In this document: positions 8,814 through 16,622 of the stretch, in pieces
How the letters are laid out: each line of letters begins with the position of its first letter
How positions within the stretch are numbered: position 1 is the stretch's first letter
Assembly (NCBI RefSeq): GCF_002291145.1
Contig: NZ_NTGE01000111.1
Span: 1-64,000 of the forward strand
Source: Streptomyces sp. SA15
GTDB lineage: Bacteria; Actinomycetota; Actinomycetes; Streptomycetales; Streptomycetaceae
DNA length: 64,000 bases
Direction: 5' to 3'
Notes under the pieces: generated by a model
Seen by the model: the letters and a program-made list of their open reading frames with translations, nothing else
What the model was told of the DNA's origin: nothing
Database searches by the model: none
Translations under genes and position numbers: made by a program

Positions 8814-9636
8814 ACGTGAAGCCTCCGTACTCCTCGACGGCCTTGGTCATGTCGTCGGCAGTGGAGGCCCGCTGATCGCGCCCGACCGGCACGGGGCCGT
8901 CCTTCTGCTGGAAGTCCGCGACTTTCCAGTCGTTGTCGACCCACTTCAGCTCGTAGGTCGTGGTGTACCAGCTCTCGGACACCGGGTTGGTCGAGCCCTC
9001 GCCGGACAGTCCGAAGAGCGACGTGTACCAAACCTCGACTTTGGCGTCGCTCGCGCTGAACGACGTGACTTTGGTGCCCACTGGGACGACCCGAGAGACG
9101 AAGGTCTGGCCCTGCGGCGCGGCGCCGTCCTTGTTGAGGCCGATGTTGCTCAGGAACGACTCGCTGGAGTACGCGCTGTCCAGGTCGGCCTGCCGGGCGG
9201 CGGCGACATCGGGGGCGTAGACGGTGTTGACGATCTCCTGCCGTCTGGCCGCGTTGAACATGTCGGCCGACCCCAGCGCCACCGAGTAGTTCGCCGCCGC
9301 ACTCTGCGCCCCCTCCTCATCCTGCGCGAACCCCGACGGAATCCCACCGGTCTTCGCCCGCACAGGCTTCTGCCCACTCGCAGCCGTGGACGCCGTCTCC
9401 GGCTGCGCCCCCGCCCCGTCCGCCGATGACGAATCGTCTCCCCCACGGTTCGCGAAGGCGATCGCCGCGATGAGGAGGACGATCACGCCGACGACCGTGA
9501 TCAGGCTCCGCGAGGACGAGCGGCCACCCCGCCGCGCGCCCCCGTACACGTCGCCACCGCCCTCGGGCAGGCGCGTGCGCGTGTGTCCCGTGCCGCCGAA
9601 ACCGTCGGAGGGCTCCTGCCCGTCACCGAAACTCAT
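8803..9636 (-). CDS. single-pass VirB8-like protein of secretion operon
   Basis: A 277-residue protein with a Gly-rich cytoplasmic N-terminus, one membrane helix (ITVVGVIVLLIAAIAFA, about residues 45-62) and an extracytoplasmic C-terminal domain. Its repeated strand pattern, ending YELKWVDNDWKVADFQ, resembles the NTF2-like fold of VirB8/TcpC proteins. The start was placed at the ATG at 9636 because GAGGGAG precedes it; the frame continues open upstream without a credible start. It overlaps the downstream VirB6-like gene. VirB8-type proteins scaffold secretion channels, fitting this operon. Confidence 0.75.
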   Translation of the reverse strand: MSFGDGQEPSDGFGGTGHTRTRLPEGGGDVYGGARRGGRSSSRSLITVVGVIVLLIAAIAFANRGGDDSSSADGAGAQPETASTAASGQKPVRAKTGGIPSGFAQDEEGAQSAAANYSVALGSADMFNAARRQEIVNTVYAPDVAAARQADLDSAYSSESFLSNIGLNKDGAAPQGQTFVSRVVPVGTKVTSFSASDAKVEVWYTSLFGLSGEGSTNPVSESWYTTTYELKWVDNDWKVADFQQKDGPVPVGRDQRASTADDMTKAVEEYGGFTYAR

Positions 9637-9835
9637 GCCGCGTACGCTCCCTCGACGTCGTGCGAAAACGCGTAGGAGTACGACGGTAGCCGTGCTGCTT
9701 CCCGCGCGGGCGCGGTGTGGTGACTCGACATCAGGGACATCAGGGAAACGCAACCTCAGCCGGTGGGCACGACGGACGGATGGGGTAGTGGGGGGCACCG
9801 AGCGGACGCGCCACGCACGGGCGGTGGCCGCCCGC

Positions 9836-10144
9836 CTACACGGCCATGCCGTACACGATGGTGAAGAGTGTGCCGAGCGAGCCGATGATGAAGACGCCTG
9901 TCAGGCCCGCGATGATGAGGCCCTTGCCTTGTTCCGCACTGAAGGTGTCCCGGAGGGCCGTGGCGCCGATGCGCTGCTTGGCAGCGCCCCAGATGGCGAT
10001 GCCGAGGCAGAGCAGGATGGCCACCGCCATCACGACCTCGATCATCACCTTCGCCTCGTTGCCCAGGCTGCCGAAGGGCCCCCAGTCCGGAGCGATCCCG
10101 CCGATGATGGTGTTGATGTCTCCCTCGTCGGCCGCAAAGAACAT
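9836..10144 (-). CDS. small two-helix membrane protein (VirB2/pilin-like)
   Basis: A 102-residue protein and the first gene of the six-gene operon. It has two hydrophobic helices separated by a short charged loop (TFSAEQGKG) and a short extracytoplasmic N-terminus, the topology of VirB2/TrbC pilins and of small T4SS membrane components. The start ATG at 10144 is preferred; an in-frame ATG at 10189 would add 15 residues but lacks a ribosome binding site. About 200 bases separate it from the VirB8-like gene. Assignment to the pilin family rests on size, topology and context only. Confidence 0.65.
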   Translation of the reverse strand: MFFAADEGDINTIIGGIAPDWGPFGSLGNEAKVMIEVVMAVAILLCLGIAIWGAAKQRIGATALRDTFSAEQGKGLIIAGLTGVFIIGSLGTLFTIVYGMAV

Positions 10145-10550
10145 GTAAGTCACCGCCCCTGGTGGGTAGTTCCGCTTCTCCCCCTGCATTGGCGCAGAGG
10201 TCAGCTCTCATTCTCGCCGACAATGTCGCTGTCGCATGTCGACTTGGCGTCATTGGTTGGCGGGTTTCGTACGAATACCTTGCCACCAGCCCGCGTCAAT
10301 GCTTCGGGGGGTCCCTCGAACAGGCGTGGGTGGTATGCCAGGAGTCGTATGGTAACTCTGTGTATCATGGCAGGTCACGCCGGGCAATGAGGCCTGAGCG
10401 AAACCTGGCGTGTGGTTCCGTCGTTGACCCTATTTGCGAATTTTACGACTCGGCGCGGTTTTTGACGGCCAGTCGGGTGAGTGGTCGAGACGATGTTCTC
10501 ATGGCGAACGGGCCGCGGCGGGATGCCGCGGCCCGTTCGGTGACTCGGGG
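10145..10550. other. intergenic region: promoter side of secretion operon and sedolisin terminator
   Basis: No gene is seen. The stretch must carry the promoter of the minus-strand secretion operon and contains the strong hairpin at 10505-10539 that ends the sedolisin gene. It is noticeably richer in A/T than its surroundings between 10200 and 10460. No confident -35/-10 pair was identified. Confidence 0.6.
10505..10539 (-). terminator. terminator of the sedolisin gene
   Basis: Perfect 15-bp inverted repeat CGAACGGGCCGCGGC / GCCGCGGCCCGTTCG with a 5-base loop, 11 bases beyond the sedolisin stop codon. Confidence 0.8.
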
Positions 10551-11858
10551 TCAGCCGGTGAAGGCGCTCACGCCCTGGGGGGTGCCCCAGCCGGTCGGGC
10601 CGTCGTAGCCGGCGCCGGCGGTGCAGAAGTAGCTGGTGGGGCAGGTGCCGTTGGTGCCGGACGTCACGTCGTTGAGGGCCGAGGTGTTCTCGTACGGGAA
10701 CCGGGCCGGGTAGGAGCCGCTCGACGGGGTGCCGGCGAGGGCGTAGACGCCCGCGATGATGGGCGCGGAGACGCTCGTACCGCCGAAGGTGTACCAGCCG
10801 GCGGTGACGCCGTAGGAGTCGTAGACCGAGACGCCGGTCGCCGGGTCGGCGACGGCCGAGACGTCGGCGATCATGCGCTTGCCGCAGCCGGTGTCGGTCT
10901 GCCAGCTCGGCTTGGCGTCGTACGCCGAGCAGCCGGAGCCGGTGCCCTCGGTGCTGCTGGTCTTCCAGACAGACTCCGTCCAGCCGCGGCTGGTGGAGGC
11001 GGTGGAGAGCGTGGTGCCGCCGACCGAGGTGACGTACTGGGAGGCGGCCGGGTATTCGGCGCCGTAGGCGGAGTCGCCGGCGCTGACGGTGATGGCGACG
11101 CCCGGGTGGTCGAAGTACGAGGAGTCGTACGACGTGTCGGACGAGGACTCCGAGCCGCCGTAGCTGTTGGAGACGAACTTGGCGCCCAGCTTCACGGCCT
11201 CGTTCACCGCGGTGCCGAGGTTGGCCATCGTCGGGGACTTGGCCTCGACCAGCAGGATCTTGCACTGCGGGCAGGTGGCGCCGGCCATGTCCAGGTCGAG
11301 GGAGATCTCCTGGGACCAGCCGCTGTCGGCGGCGGGCAGGGCGGTCGTGGAGCCGGTCTGGCCGACCTTCTTGAAGCAACCGTTGGCGGTGGTGCAGGGG
11401 GCGAGGCCGTAGTACGAGCGGTAGGTGGCGAGGTCGGCCTCGGCGTTCGGGTCGTCGTAGGCGTCGACGATCGCGATGGTCTCGCCGGAGCCCTTGGAGG
11501 CGGCGGCGGAGGTCAGGCCGTAGGCGTTCTGGAGGTCGGAAGGGCCGTAGCCGGAGGGGGTGGAGGCGTCGGCGGCCGCTGAGGCCTCACGCTGCTTCTG
11601 GAAGGCGGTGACGCCTCCGGTGACGCGGACCGAATCGCAGGCCAGTTCGCCCTTCTTCTTGGGCGTGGCGCAGGGGGTGGCCGTCCAGGTGACCTTGGCG
11701 GTCTTGCCGGCCGTTTCCGGGGTGGCGCTCGCCTGGGCGGCCGAGGTGCCGAGTCCGGCAAGGACGAGCGCGGCGGTGGTGGCGGTGGCGGCGACGGCGG
11801 AACCGAGTCGGGTCCATCTGCCGCGTGTTGAGCGGGCGTTGGGGGTCGACGTACGCAA
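10551..11858 (-). CDS. secreted S53-family serine-carboxyl protease (sedolisin)
   Basis: A 435-residue secreted acid protease. Residues 1-45 form a long signal peptide rich in Ala. A short segment with CATP...LACD precedes the catalytic domain. The S53 catalytic pair Glu184-Asp188 lies in WSQEISLDLD, the oxyanion Asp262 in VSAGDSAYG, and the nucleophile Ser362 in FGGTSVSAP. No long Pro_kumolisin pro-domain is present, unlike many family members, placing it in the short secreted Streptomyces group. It is monocistronic, ending in a strong hairpin. Expected role: extracellular protein degradation. Confidence 0.9.
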   Translation of the reverse strand: MRTSTPNARSTRGRWTRLGSAVAATATTAALVLAGLGTSAAQASATPETAGKTAKVTWTATPCATPKKKGELACDSVRVTGGVTAFQKQREASAAADASTPSGYGPSDLQNAYGLTSAAASKGSGETIAIVDAYDDPNAEADLATYRSYYGLAPCTTANGCFKKVGQTGSTTALPAADSGWSQEISLDLDMAGATCPQCKILLVEAKSPTMANLGTAVNEAVKLGAKFVSNSYGGSESSSDTSYDSSYFDHPGVAITVSAGDSAYGAEYPAASQYVTSVGGTTLSTASTSRGWTESVWKTSSTEGTGSGCSAYDAKPSWQTDTGCGKRMIADVSAVADPATGVSVYDSYGVTAGWYTFGGTSVSAPIIAGVYALAGTPSSGSYPARFPYENTSALNDVTSGTNGTCPTSYFCTAGAGYDGPTGWGTPQGVSAFTG

Positions 11859-12132
11859 CGGACTGCCTCCTGAGAGTGGTTGACAGGGGCGGTGCGGGTG
11901 GTGATGCCACCGGTACGTGGTCCCCGGCAGCGGGCGGCGGCCCGCCGACGACTGTTGCTTGTTGGGTACGTGACAACAAGGTGGGGTGCGGAATCCTGAC
12001 TTCCGCCTTACTGAAGGAGGTTGGGGGCTTACCGGTCAATGGCCGCCCGATGGACGGCGGTTGGCCGCGACTTGACCTGGCGCACAGGGAACGCACGGCG
12101 GGCGCACAGGCGTTGATGAGGTGGGTGTGGGC

Positions 12133-12732
12133 TCAGCGGGGCTTGATGCCGTGCAGGAGGCGGTGGACCAGTTTGTCGACGCCGGCCAGGGCCGTTTCGG
12201 GGGCGAGGGTGCCGTTGGCCGTGAAGGCGGCGAGGCCGTGGAGGACGGCGCCGGTGAAGAGGGTGAGGTCCTGAGGGTCGTCCTCGATGAGCTCGCCGCG
12301 TTTCTGGGCGTCCGCGAACGTCTGCTCCAGGGAGCCGACCGTGCGCTCGATGGCGGCGACCATCTGCTCCTGTGCTGAGGCGTCGGGGCCGTGCTTGCGG
12401 GCGTACATGAGCTCCAGGAGCTCGGCGTTGTCGATGGCGAACGCGAGGTAGGCCCGGGCGACGGCGGTGAACCGGGGTTCGAAGGGGAGTGCCGGGTCGT
12501 TGGCGGCGTCCAGGGCCCGGGCCAGCCGGTCGTACCCGCTCAGCGCCAGGGCGTTGAGCAGTGCCTGCTTGTCCTTGAAGTGGCGGCCGGGGGCGGCGTG
12601 GCTCACTCCGACCTCGCGGGCCAGCTCGCGCAGTGAGAGGGCGGCGACGCCCTTCTCGCGCAGGGTTCGCTCGGCGGCGGCGAGTAGGGCGGAGCGCAGG
12701 TCTCCGTGGTGGTAGGGGCGGCTCTCGGGCAT
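12133..12732 (-). CDS. TetR/AcrR family transcriptional regulator
   Basis: A 199-residue repressor. The N-terminal HTH spans about residues 10-55, with LSLRELAREVGVSHAAPGRHF as the recognition region; the C-terminal half is a helical ligand-binding domain of TetR_C type. The ATG at 12732 is chosen over 12741 because a -10-like TACGAT at 12740-12745 would start transcription at or next to it. It is divergent from the SDR gene 110 bases away and most likely represses both. Its ligand is unknown but is probably related to the substrate of that dehydrogenase. Confidence 0.88.
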   Translation of the reverse strand: MPESRPYHHGDLRSALLAAAERTLREKGVAALSLRELAREVGVSHAAPGRHFKDKQALLNALALSGYDRLARALDAANDPALPFEPRFTAVARAYLAFAIDNAELLELMYARKHGPDASAQEQMVAAIERTVGSLEQTFADAQKRGELIEDDPQDLTLFTGAVLHGLAAFTANGTLAPETALAGVDKLVHRLLHGIKPR

Positions 12733-12739
12733 GAACCTC

Positions 12740-12834
12740 ATCGTATTTCACCGTATCTCGATGTTGTCATCGCCATCATTGTTGCCATCGCCATCATTGT
12801 TGTCATTGACAGCATTGTTGGCGGCGTCTACATT
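12740..12834. promoter_or_regulatory. divergent TetR/SDR promoters, both apparently leaderless
   Basis: Plus strand: TTGACA at 12806-12811 and TACATT at 12829-12834 are separated by 17 bases, a near-consensus housekeeping promoter whose start would fall at about 12841, one base before the SDR ATG. Minus strand: TACGAT at 12745-12740 would start transcription next to the TetR ATG at 12732. Both mRNAs would therefore have essentially no leader. Confidence 0.65.
12762..12821 (+). repeat. three 18-bp tandem repeats over the SDR promoter
   Basis: Units TGTTGTCATCGCCATCAT, TGTTGCCATCGCCATCAT and TGTTGTCATTGACAGCAT, followed by a partial TGTTGG. The third unit contains the -35 hexamer TTGACA, so the -35 seems to have arisen within the repeat. 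They may be operator copies or simple slippage products. Confidence 0.7.
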
Positions 12835-12841
12835 CGGGGTC

Positions 12842-13783
12842 ATGGCTGAGACGAAGAACGTGACTGGAACGAAGAAGACGGCATGGGGTGCGAGCCGCCT
12901 CCCCGACCTGACCGGCCGCACGGCGGTCGTCACCGGCGCCAACAGCGGCATAGGGCTCAGGGCAGCGGGCGCGCTGGCGGGCGCGGGGGCGCACGTGGTG
13001 TTCGCCGTACGGGATCCGCAGCGGGGCCGGGCGGCAGCGGCGACGGTGAACGGCAGTACGGAGGTACGACGCCTGGACCTGGCGGACCTGTCCTCCGTCC
13101 GGGAGTTCGCCGAGGCGTGGGACGGTCCGCTGAGCCTGCTGATCAACAACGCGGGCGTGATGATGCTCCCGCGGCAGCGGACGGCGGACGGCTTCGAGAT
13201 GCAGTTCGGCACGAACCACTTGGGCCACTTCGCGCTGACGAACCTGCTCCTGCCGTACGTGACCGACCGGGTGGTCACCGTCTCCTCGACTGCCCACCGC
13301 TGGGGCGGCGCGACGATCCACTTCGACGACCTGAACCTGACGGCGGACTACACCCCGCAGCGGGCGTACGCCCAGTCCAAGCTGGCGAACCTGCTCTTCA
13401 CCCTGGAACTCCAGCGCCGCCTGACGGAAGCCGGCTCCCCGGTCCGCGCCCTGGCGGCCCACCCCGGCTACGCGGCCACCAACCTCCAGAGCCACACGGC
13501 GAACCCGGTCGCCCGTGCCTTCATGCGGCTCGGCAACAGGTTCTTCGCCCAGGACGACCGGGCGGGCGCCCTGCCGACCCTCTATGCGGCGACCCAGGAC
13601 CTCCCCGGCGCGAGCTACGTCGGCCCCGACGGGATGGCCGAGATGCGGGGCGCCCCGACGCTGGTGGGCCGCTCGACGGCGGCGAGCGACGCGGTCGCCG
13701 CCCGCCGGCTGTGGACGGCGTCGGAGGACCTGACGGGAGCCACTTTCCCCCTGACCCCGGCGCCGGTGGCGGTCAGGGAGTGA
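12842..13783 (+). CDS. short-chain dehydrogenase/reductase (SDR)
   Basis: A 313-residue NAD(P)-dependent oxidoreductase of the long SDR type close to the retinol dehydrogenase/WWOX-like branch. Visible motifs are the cofactor loop TGANSGIG, NNAGVMM, the catalytic Ser in VSSTAH and the YAQSK catalytic Tyr-Lys pair. The ATG at 12842 directly follows a consensus promoter. It is divergently transcribed from a TetR regulator that probably controls it. Substrate unknown. The gene ends in the 76-bp palindromic element, whose left arm starts one base before the end of the stop codon. Confidence 0.9.
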   Translation: MAETKNVTGTKKTAWGASRLPDLTGRTAVVTGANSGIGLRAAGALAGAGAHVVFAVRDPQRGRAAAATVNGSTEVRRLDLADLSSVREFAEAWDGPLSLLINNAGVMMLPRQRTADGFEMQFGTNHLGHFALTNLLLPYVTDRVVTVSSTAHRWGGATIHFDDLNLTADYTPQRAYAQSKLANLLFTLELQRRLTEAGSPVRALAAHPGYAATNLQSHTANPVARAFMRLGNRFFAQDDRAGALPTLYAATQDLPGASYVGPDGMAEMRGAPTLVGRSTAASDAVAARRLWTASEDLTGATFPLTPAPVAVRE

Positions 13784-13858
13784 TTGGCAGATCTGTTCCA
13801 CGTCCGGGAGGCAAAACCGCAGGTCGGACGGCTCACCCCATGGAACAGATCTGCCAAT
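13783..13858. repeat. 76-bp palindromic element, copy 1
   Basis: Perfect 18-bp terminal inverted repeats ATTGGCAGATCTGTTCCA (13783-13800) and its complement (13841-13858) enclose a 40-bp centre with the conserved core AAAACCGCAGGTC at 13813-13825. A second copy of identical length lies at 55336-55411. The centre also contains CGTCCG...CGGACG, which would extend the hairpin. It could be a transcript-ending hairpin, a REP-like unit or a miniature mobile element. Confidence 0.85.
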
Positions 13859-13959
13859 TGCCGGAGCTCGATGAGTTTCCGCCGCGGGGAGAGTCGACCT
13901 TGTGCAGGCGCTGAACCCACAGTGGAGCGAAGGGAAGCGGGCTCATGGCCTATACGCAC

Positions 13960-14023
13960 GTTCGCCTCCGTCCACGATCCCGACGGCAACCGGGTGACGC
14001 TGATCGAGAATCCGGTGTCGTAG
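13960..14023 (+). pseudogene. 3' remnant of a glyoxalase/VOC-family gene
   Basis: The last codons before TAG at 14021 read VHDPDGNRVTLIENPVS, the standard C-terminal strand of VOC superfamily (glyoxalase/bleomycin resistance-like) proteins, including the metal-ligand Glu. Nothing upstream continues the fold; the sequence runs into the palindromic element within 100 bases. This is a decayed tail, not a functional gene. Confidence 0.6.
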
Positions 14024-14027
14024 CGGA

Positions 14028-14336
14028 TCAGAGGTCGAGGACGGCGCGTAGGGATTGGTCGATCCGTGCGAGGGCGTCCGGACCGATGTTTCCCAGGAAC
14101 GTGCCGTCGTGGAAGCGTGTCGTCTTAAGCTGCGTGAGGTTGAGAGCGACGGCGACGGCTTCGACGGGAACGTTCAGGTGTACGGACATGATGGTGTCCG
14201 GATACGCGCCGGGCGGATGCAGGACGATGGCGAGGCAGGCACCGAAGGTCTCGTCGAGCCCTTCGAGGCTCACGACGCAGACTGTTCGTTCACCTTGGGT
14301 GCCCTTGACCTGCCAGATGTCACCCCTGTTCACCAC
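14028..14336 (-). CDS. MazF/PemK-like toxin
   Basis: A 102-residue protein with the N-terminal MazF signature RGDIWQV, the strand TVCVVSL and the later VALNLTQLKTTR, consistent with a PemK/MazF fold. MazF toxins are usually sequence-specific mRNA or tRNA endoribonucleases. The start overlaps the antitoxin gene by 7 bases, the usual toxin-after-antitoxin coupling. The family's usual Arg after the first strand (GDIYW..LDP.RG.E) is only partly matched, so catalytic competence should not be assumed. Confidence 0.75.
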   Translation of the reverse strand: MVNRGDIWQVKGTQGERTVCVVSLEGLDETFGACLAIVLHPPGAYPDTIMSVHLNVPVEAVAVALNLTQLKTTRFHDGTFLGNIGPDALARIDQSLRAVLDL

Positions 14337-14518
14337 GCGTCGCCCTCGCCGTCCAGGTCCGGGCGGTAACCGGCGGCGGCCAGCTGCTTCGCCGCGTCCA
14401 GTGTGATCTGCCGCCGGATCAGGCGGTCTATGAAGGCGGAAACGTTGCCTTCGGGCGCGTGAGCACGAACGTAACCGGCGGTTTCGTCGGAGAGGGACAC
14501 GGTGATCTTCGTGGTCAT
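14330..14518 (-). CDS. ribbon-helix-helix antitoxin of the MazF-like pair
   Basis: A 62-residue protein whose N-terminus MTTKITVSLSDETAGYVR is a typical MetJ/CopG ribbon-helix-helix DNA-binding strand and helix. The acidic C-terminus (YRPDLDGEGDAW) is the sort of tail that wraps around a MazF dimer. A consensus TATGAT -10 at 14525-14530 places the transcription start on the ATG, so the mRNA looks leaderless. It should neutralise the downstream toxin and repress its own promoter through the TCATAC repeats. Confidence 0.8.
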   Translation of the reverse strand: MTTKITVSLSDETAGYVRAHAPEGNVSAFIDRLIRRQITLDAAKQLAAAGYRPDLDGEGDAW

Positions 14519-14552
14519 ACGGGCATCATACTGGAGTCATACCGCCGCCCAA
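14515..14552 (-). promoter_or_regulatory. antitoxin promoter with three helically phased operator repeats
   Basis: On the plus strand TCATAC occurs at 14515, 14526 and 14537, exactly 11 bp apart, so all three face one side of the helix. On the coding (minus) strand TTGGGC (14552-14547), a 16-bp spacer and TATGAT (14530-14525) form a promoter. The repeats overlap the -10 and start codon, as expected for autorepression by a ribbon-helix-helix antitoxin. Confidence 0.65.
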
Positions 14553-14625
14553 CGGTGGCCTTTGGCCAGAACTGCATTGCGGATGCAACGCGTCCATTGA
14601 TACAGATGATCGAGTCGGTTGGCGT

Positions 14626-15984
14626 GTGGGAGTAGTTGGGGCGAGGGGCGGCGTGCTCAAGCCGGGGGAGATACCGCAGCCCGAGGGCGCGGCGATCCCG
14701 GAGGGCGCGACCCGGCTACCGGACGGCAACTTCCAGCTCCCCGACAACGCCCCCGTGCTGCCGGCGGGCACGATGAAACTGCCGAGCATCGAAGGCTCGC
14801 CGGCCCAGTACATGGACGGCGACGGCAACCTCCTCGACGGGCACGGCAATGTCGTCGACAGCGTCGACAACGCGCCGACGGACGTGGTCGACAGGGGCAC
14901 GTCCGGCAGCCCGGCGTCGGGCGCGGACGTGCCACGGGTCGACTCCCCGGTCCGCGAACCGGCCCTGGTGGGCACGGCCACCCACACCGCCGACAACGCG
15001 GGCCAGGCCACTCGCCTGGGCGACAGCCTGGACAACAACCTGGGCGACGTGGGCCGGGTCGGCGAGGACGTCCCCACCACCCCAGCGGTCCACGCAGGCG
15101 GCGACGTACCCACAGCCCACGCCGGAGGCGAGTTGCCCGGCGGCACAGCGGGCGACCAGCTCCCCGGCGGAAGCGCAGGCGATCACCTGCCCGGGGGAAG
15201 CGCGGATCACCTCCCCGGTGGCCGAGCCGACGACCTTGGTCAGGGGCCCTCCGCCAGTCACGAATCGCCGTCCGGCCACACGAGCGACCGTCCTGACGGC
15301 TTGGGGGGCAGTGACCATGATGGTGCGAGCGGCGTCGGACGTGACGACCAGTCTGCTGGCGGTGAGCATGACAGGACCGCGGGCAATAACGAACAATCAT
15401 CGGGCGGCACGAACGGCTTCGACCCCAACAGCTTGGACGGTGCCGGCGGAGTACCGGAATCGGGCATACCGCGCGCCAATGAGCCGCTGCCCGAAATGAC
15501 GCCTGAGGAACGTGCCGCGCACGGGGAGGGTCTGGAGAAAGTCGAGCAGCGGAACGCAGAAGAGTTCGATGCGCTTCAGCGTGACCCCGACAAAAACGGT
15601 GGCATATCCGAACCCTCGAAGGACGAGGCGCGGGTGGGTCTGGACCTTCGTGATCAAGGGCGTCTGCCCGACGATATCCAGCGTCCCGCAGAGGCTAACC
15701 GCGGAGAGTTCCACTCACCCAGTACCGGCAACTACTATGACATCAAGGGAGTGCACTCGGAATGGCCGCCTTTTAATAATGCCCGTGACAAGTCACGGCC
15801 CTTCCCCGGTGCATATGACCCGGCCAACAATGGAGGATGGGTCAAGAAGCTGGAGACGCAAATCGAGAAGAAGGGTCGAATTGTTATCCTGGACGTGAGA
15901 AACGCGAACCAGGCGGCAATTGACGATATCAAGTCACTGGTGGAAAAGAACGGCTGGGAAGATAATGTCATCTGGTACCCGTAA
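14626..15984 (+). CDS. C-terminal fragment of a polymorphic toxin with variable effector domain
   Basis: An open frame of up to 452 codons without a credible start or ribosome binding site (GTG at 14626 is arbitrary). Residues 8-75 match the LPDG/LPDNAPVLPAGT-type linker found in the middle of large Streptomyces polymorphic toxins. Then comes a disordered Gly/Asp/His repeat region (HLPGGSAD-like units, residues 150-300) and a compact C-terminal domain from about residue 360 with YYDIKG, a conserved-looking WPPF and GRIVILDVRN. The YYDIKG and VILD segments could be nuclease-like, but no family is assigned. The N-terminal export half is missing. The last 20 bases overlap the pentapeptide-repeat gene, its likely immunity partner. 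Confidence 0.7.
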   Translation: MGVVGARGGVLKPGEIPQPEGAAIPEGATRLPDGNFQLPDNAPVLPAGTMKLPSIEGSPAQYMDGDGNLLDGHGNVVDSVDNAPTDVVDRGTSGSPASGADVPRVDSPVREPALVGTATHTADNAGQATRLGDSLDNNLGDVGRVGEDVPTTPAVHAGGDVPTAHAGGELPGGTAGDQLPGGSAGDHLPGGSADHLPGGRADDLGQGPSASHESPSGHTSDRPDGLGGSDHDGASGVGRDDQSAGGEHDRTAGNNEQSSGGTNGFDPNSLDGAGGVPESGIPRANEPLPEMTPEERAAHGEGLEKVEQRNAEEFDALQRDPDKNGGISEPSKDEARVGLDLRDQGRLPDDIQRPAEANRGEFHSPSTGNYYDIKGVHSEWPPFNNARDKSRPFPGAYDPANNGGWVKKLETQIEKKGRIVILDVRNANQAAIDDIKSLVEKNGWEDNVIWYP

Positions 15985-16600
15985 AGAGTGGGCCCCCTCG
16001 AGCCTGCCGCAGGACGAGACAGCAGCCCAGAGGTTGCGTGAGTGGCTGGAAGAGGACGGTGGGCTCGATGCCGTGGGGCTCAACCTGAGTGGCGCTGACC
16101 TGTCGTATGGTGACTTTTCCCTGTCATTGTTCATCGATGCGAAACTGATAAACACGAAGCTCGTTCAAGCGGAGTTGTACCGTTCGGACGCTCAGGGGGC
16201 GGATCTCAGCGGGGCAGATCTGACGGGCAGTTCCCTGGTTCGAGTCAACCTTGACGAGGCCATTCTGCGGAATGTTGTTCTGGATGCTGCGAACTTGGGC
16301 AAGGCCTCTCTGTATGACGTCGATGCCTCGGGTGCCAGTTGCCGCGGGACTCGCTTTATGGGGGCGGATCTACTGGGTGTGAACTTCCGTTCGGCTGACC
16401 TTCGTGGCGCCGTTTTCGAGGAGAACTCGTTCGAAGTCACGATGGATGAGGATACGAAGATCGAAGGGATGACCGGATCTGTATTCGGGCCTGCCGTCGT
16501 TGTCGAGGGGGCCGGACCCCGTGAGCTGTCCGGTGGCGAACTTGAGGAGTGGATCCGCAGCAGGGGCGGCACCGTGCGCGTCATCGACGTAAGTAAGTAG
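15965..16600 (+). CDS. pentapeptide-repeat protein, probable immunity protein
   Basis: A 211-residue protein. After an acidic N-terminal helix (LREWLEEDGG) it has about twenty A(D/N)LXX repeats such as LSGADLSYGDF, ADLSGADLTGSSL and ADLLGVNFRSADL, which fold as a right-handed quadrilateral helix. The ATG at 15965 is preferred because GGGAAG lies just upstream and it overlaps the toxin frame by 20 bases. Tight coupling directly after a polymorphic-toxin C-terminus is the standard position for an immunity gene, and both share lower GC than their surroundings. The alternative is a DNA-mimic pentapeptide protein of other function. Confidence 0.8.
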   Translation: MSSGTRKEWAPSSLPQDETAAQRLREWLEEDGGLDAVGLNLSGADLSYGDFSLSLFIDAKLINTKLVQAELYRSDAQGADLSGADLTGSSLVRVNLDEAILRNVVLDAANLGKASLYDVDASGASCRGTRFMGADLLGVNFRSADLRGAVFEENSFEVTMDEDTKIEGMTGSVFGPAVVVEGAGPRELSGGELEEWIRSRGGTVRVIDVSK

Positions 16601-16622
16601 GAACCAGCGCTTCGCCAGAAGA

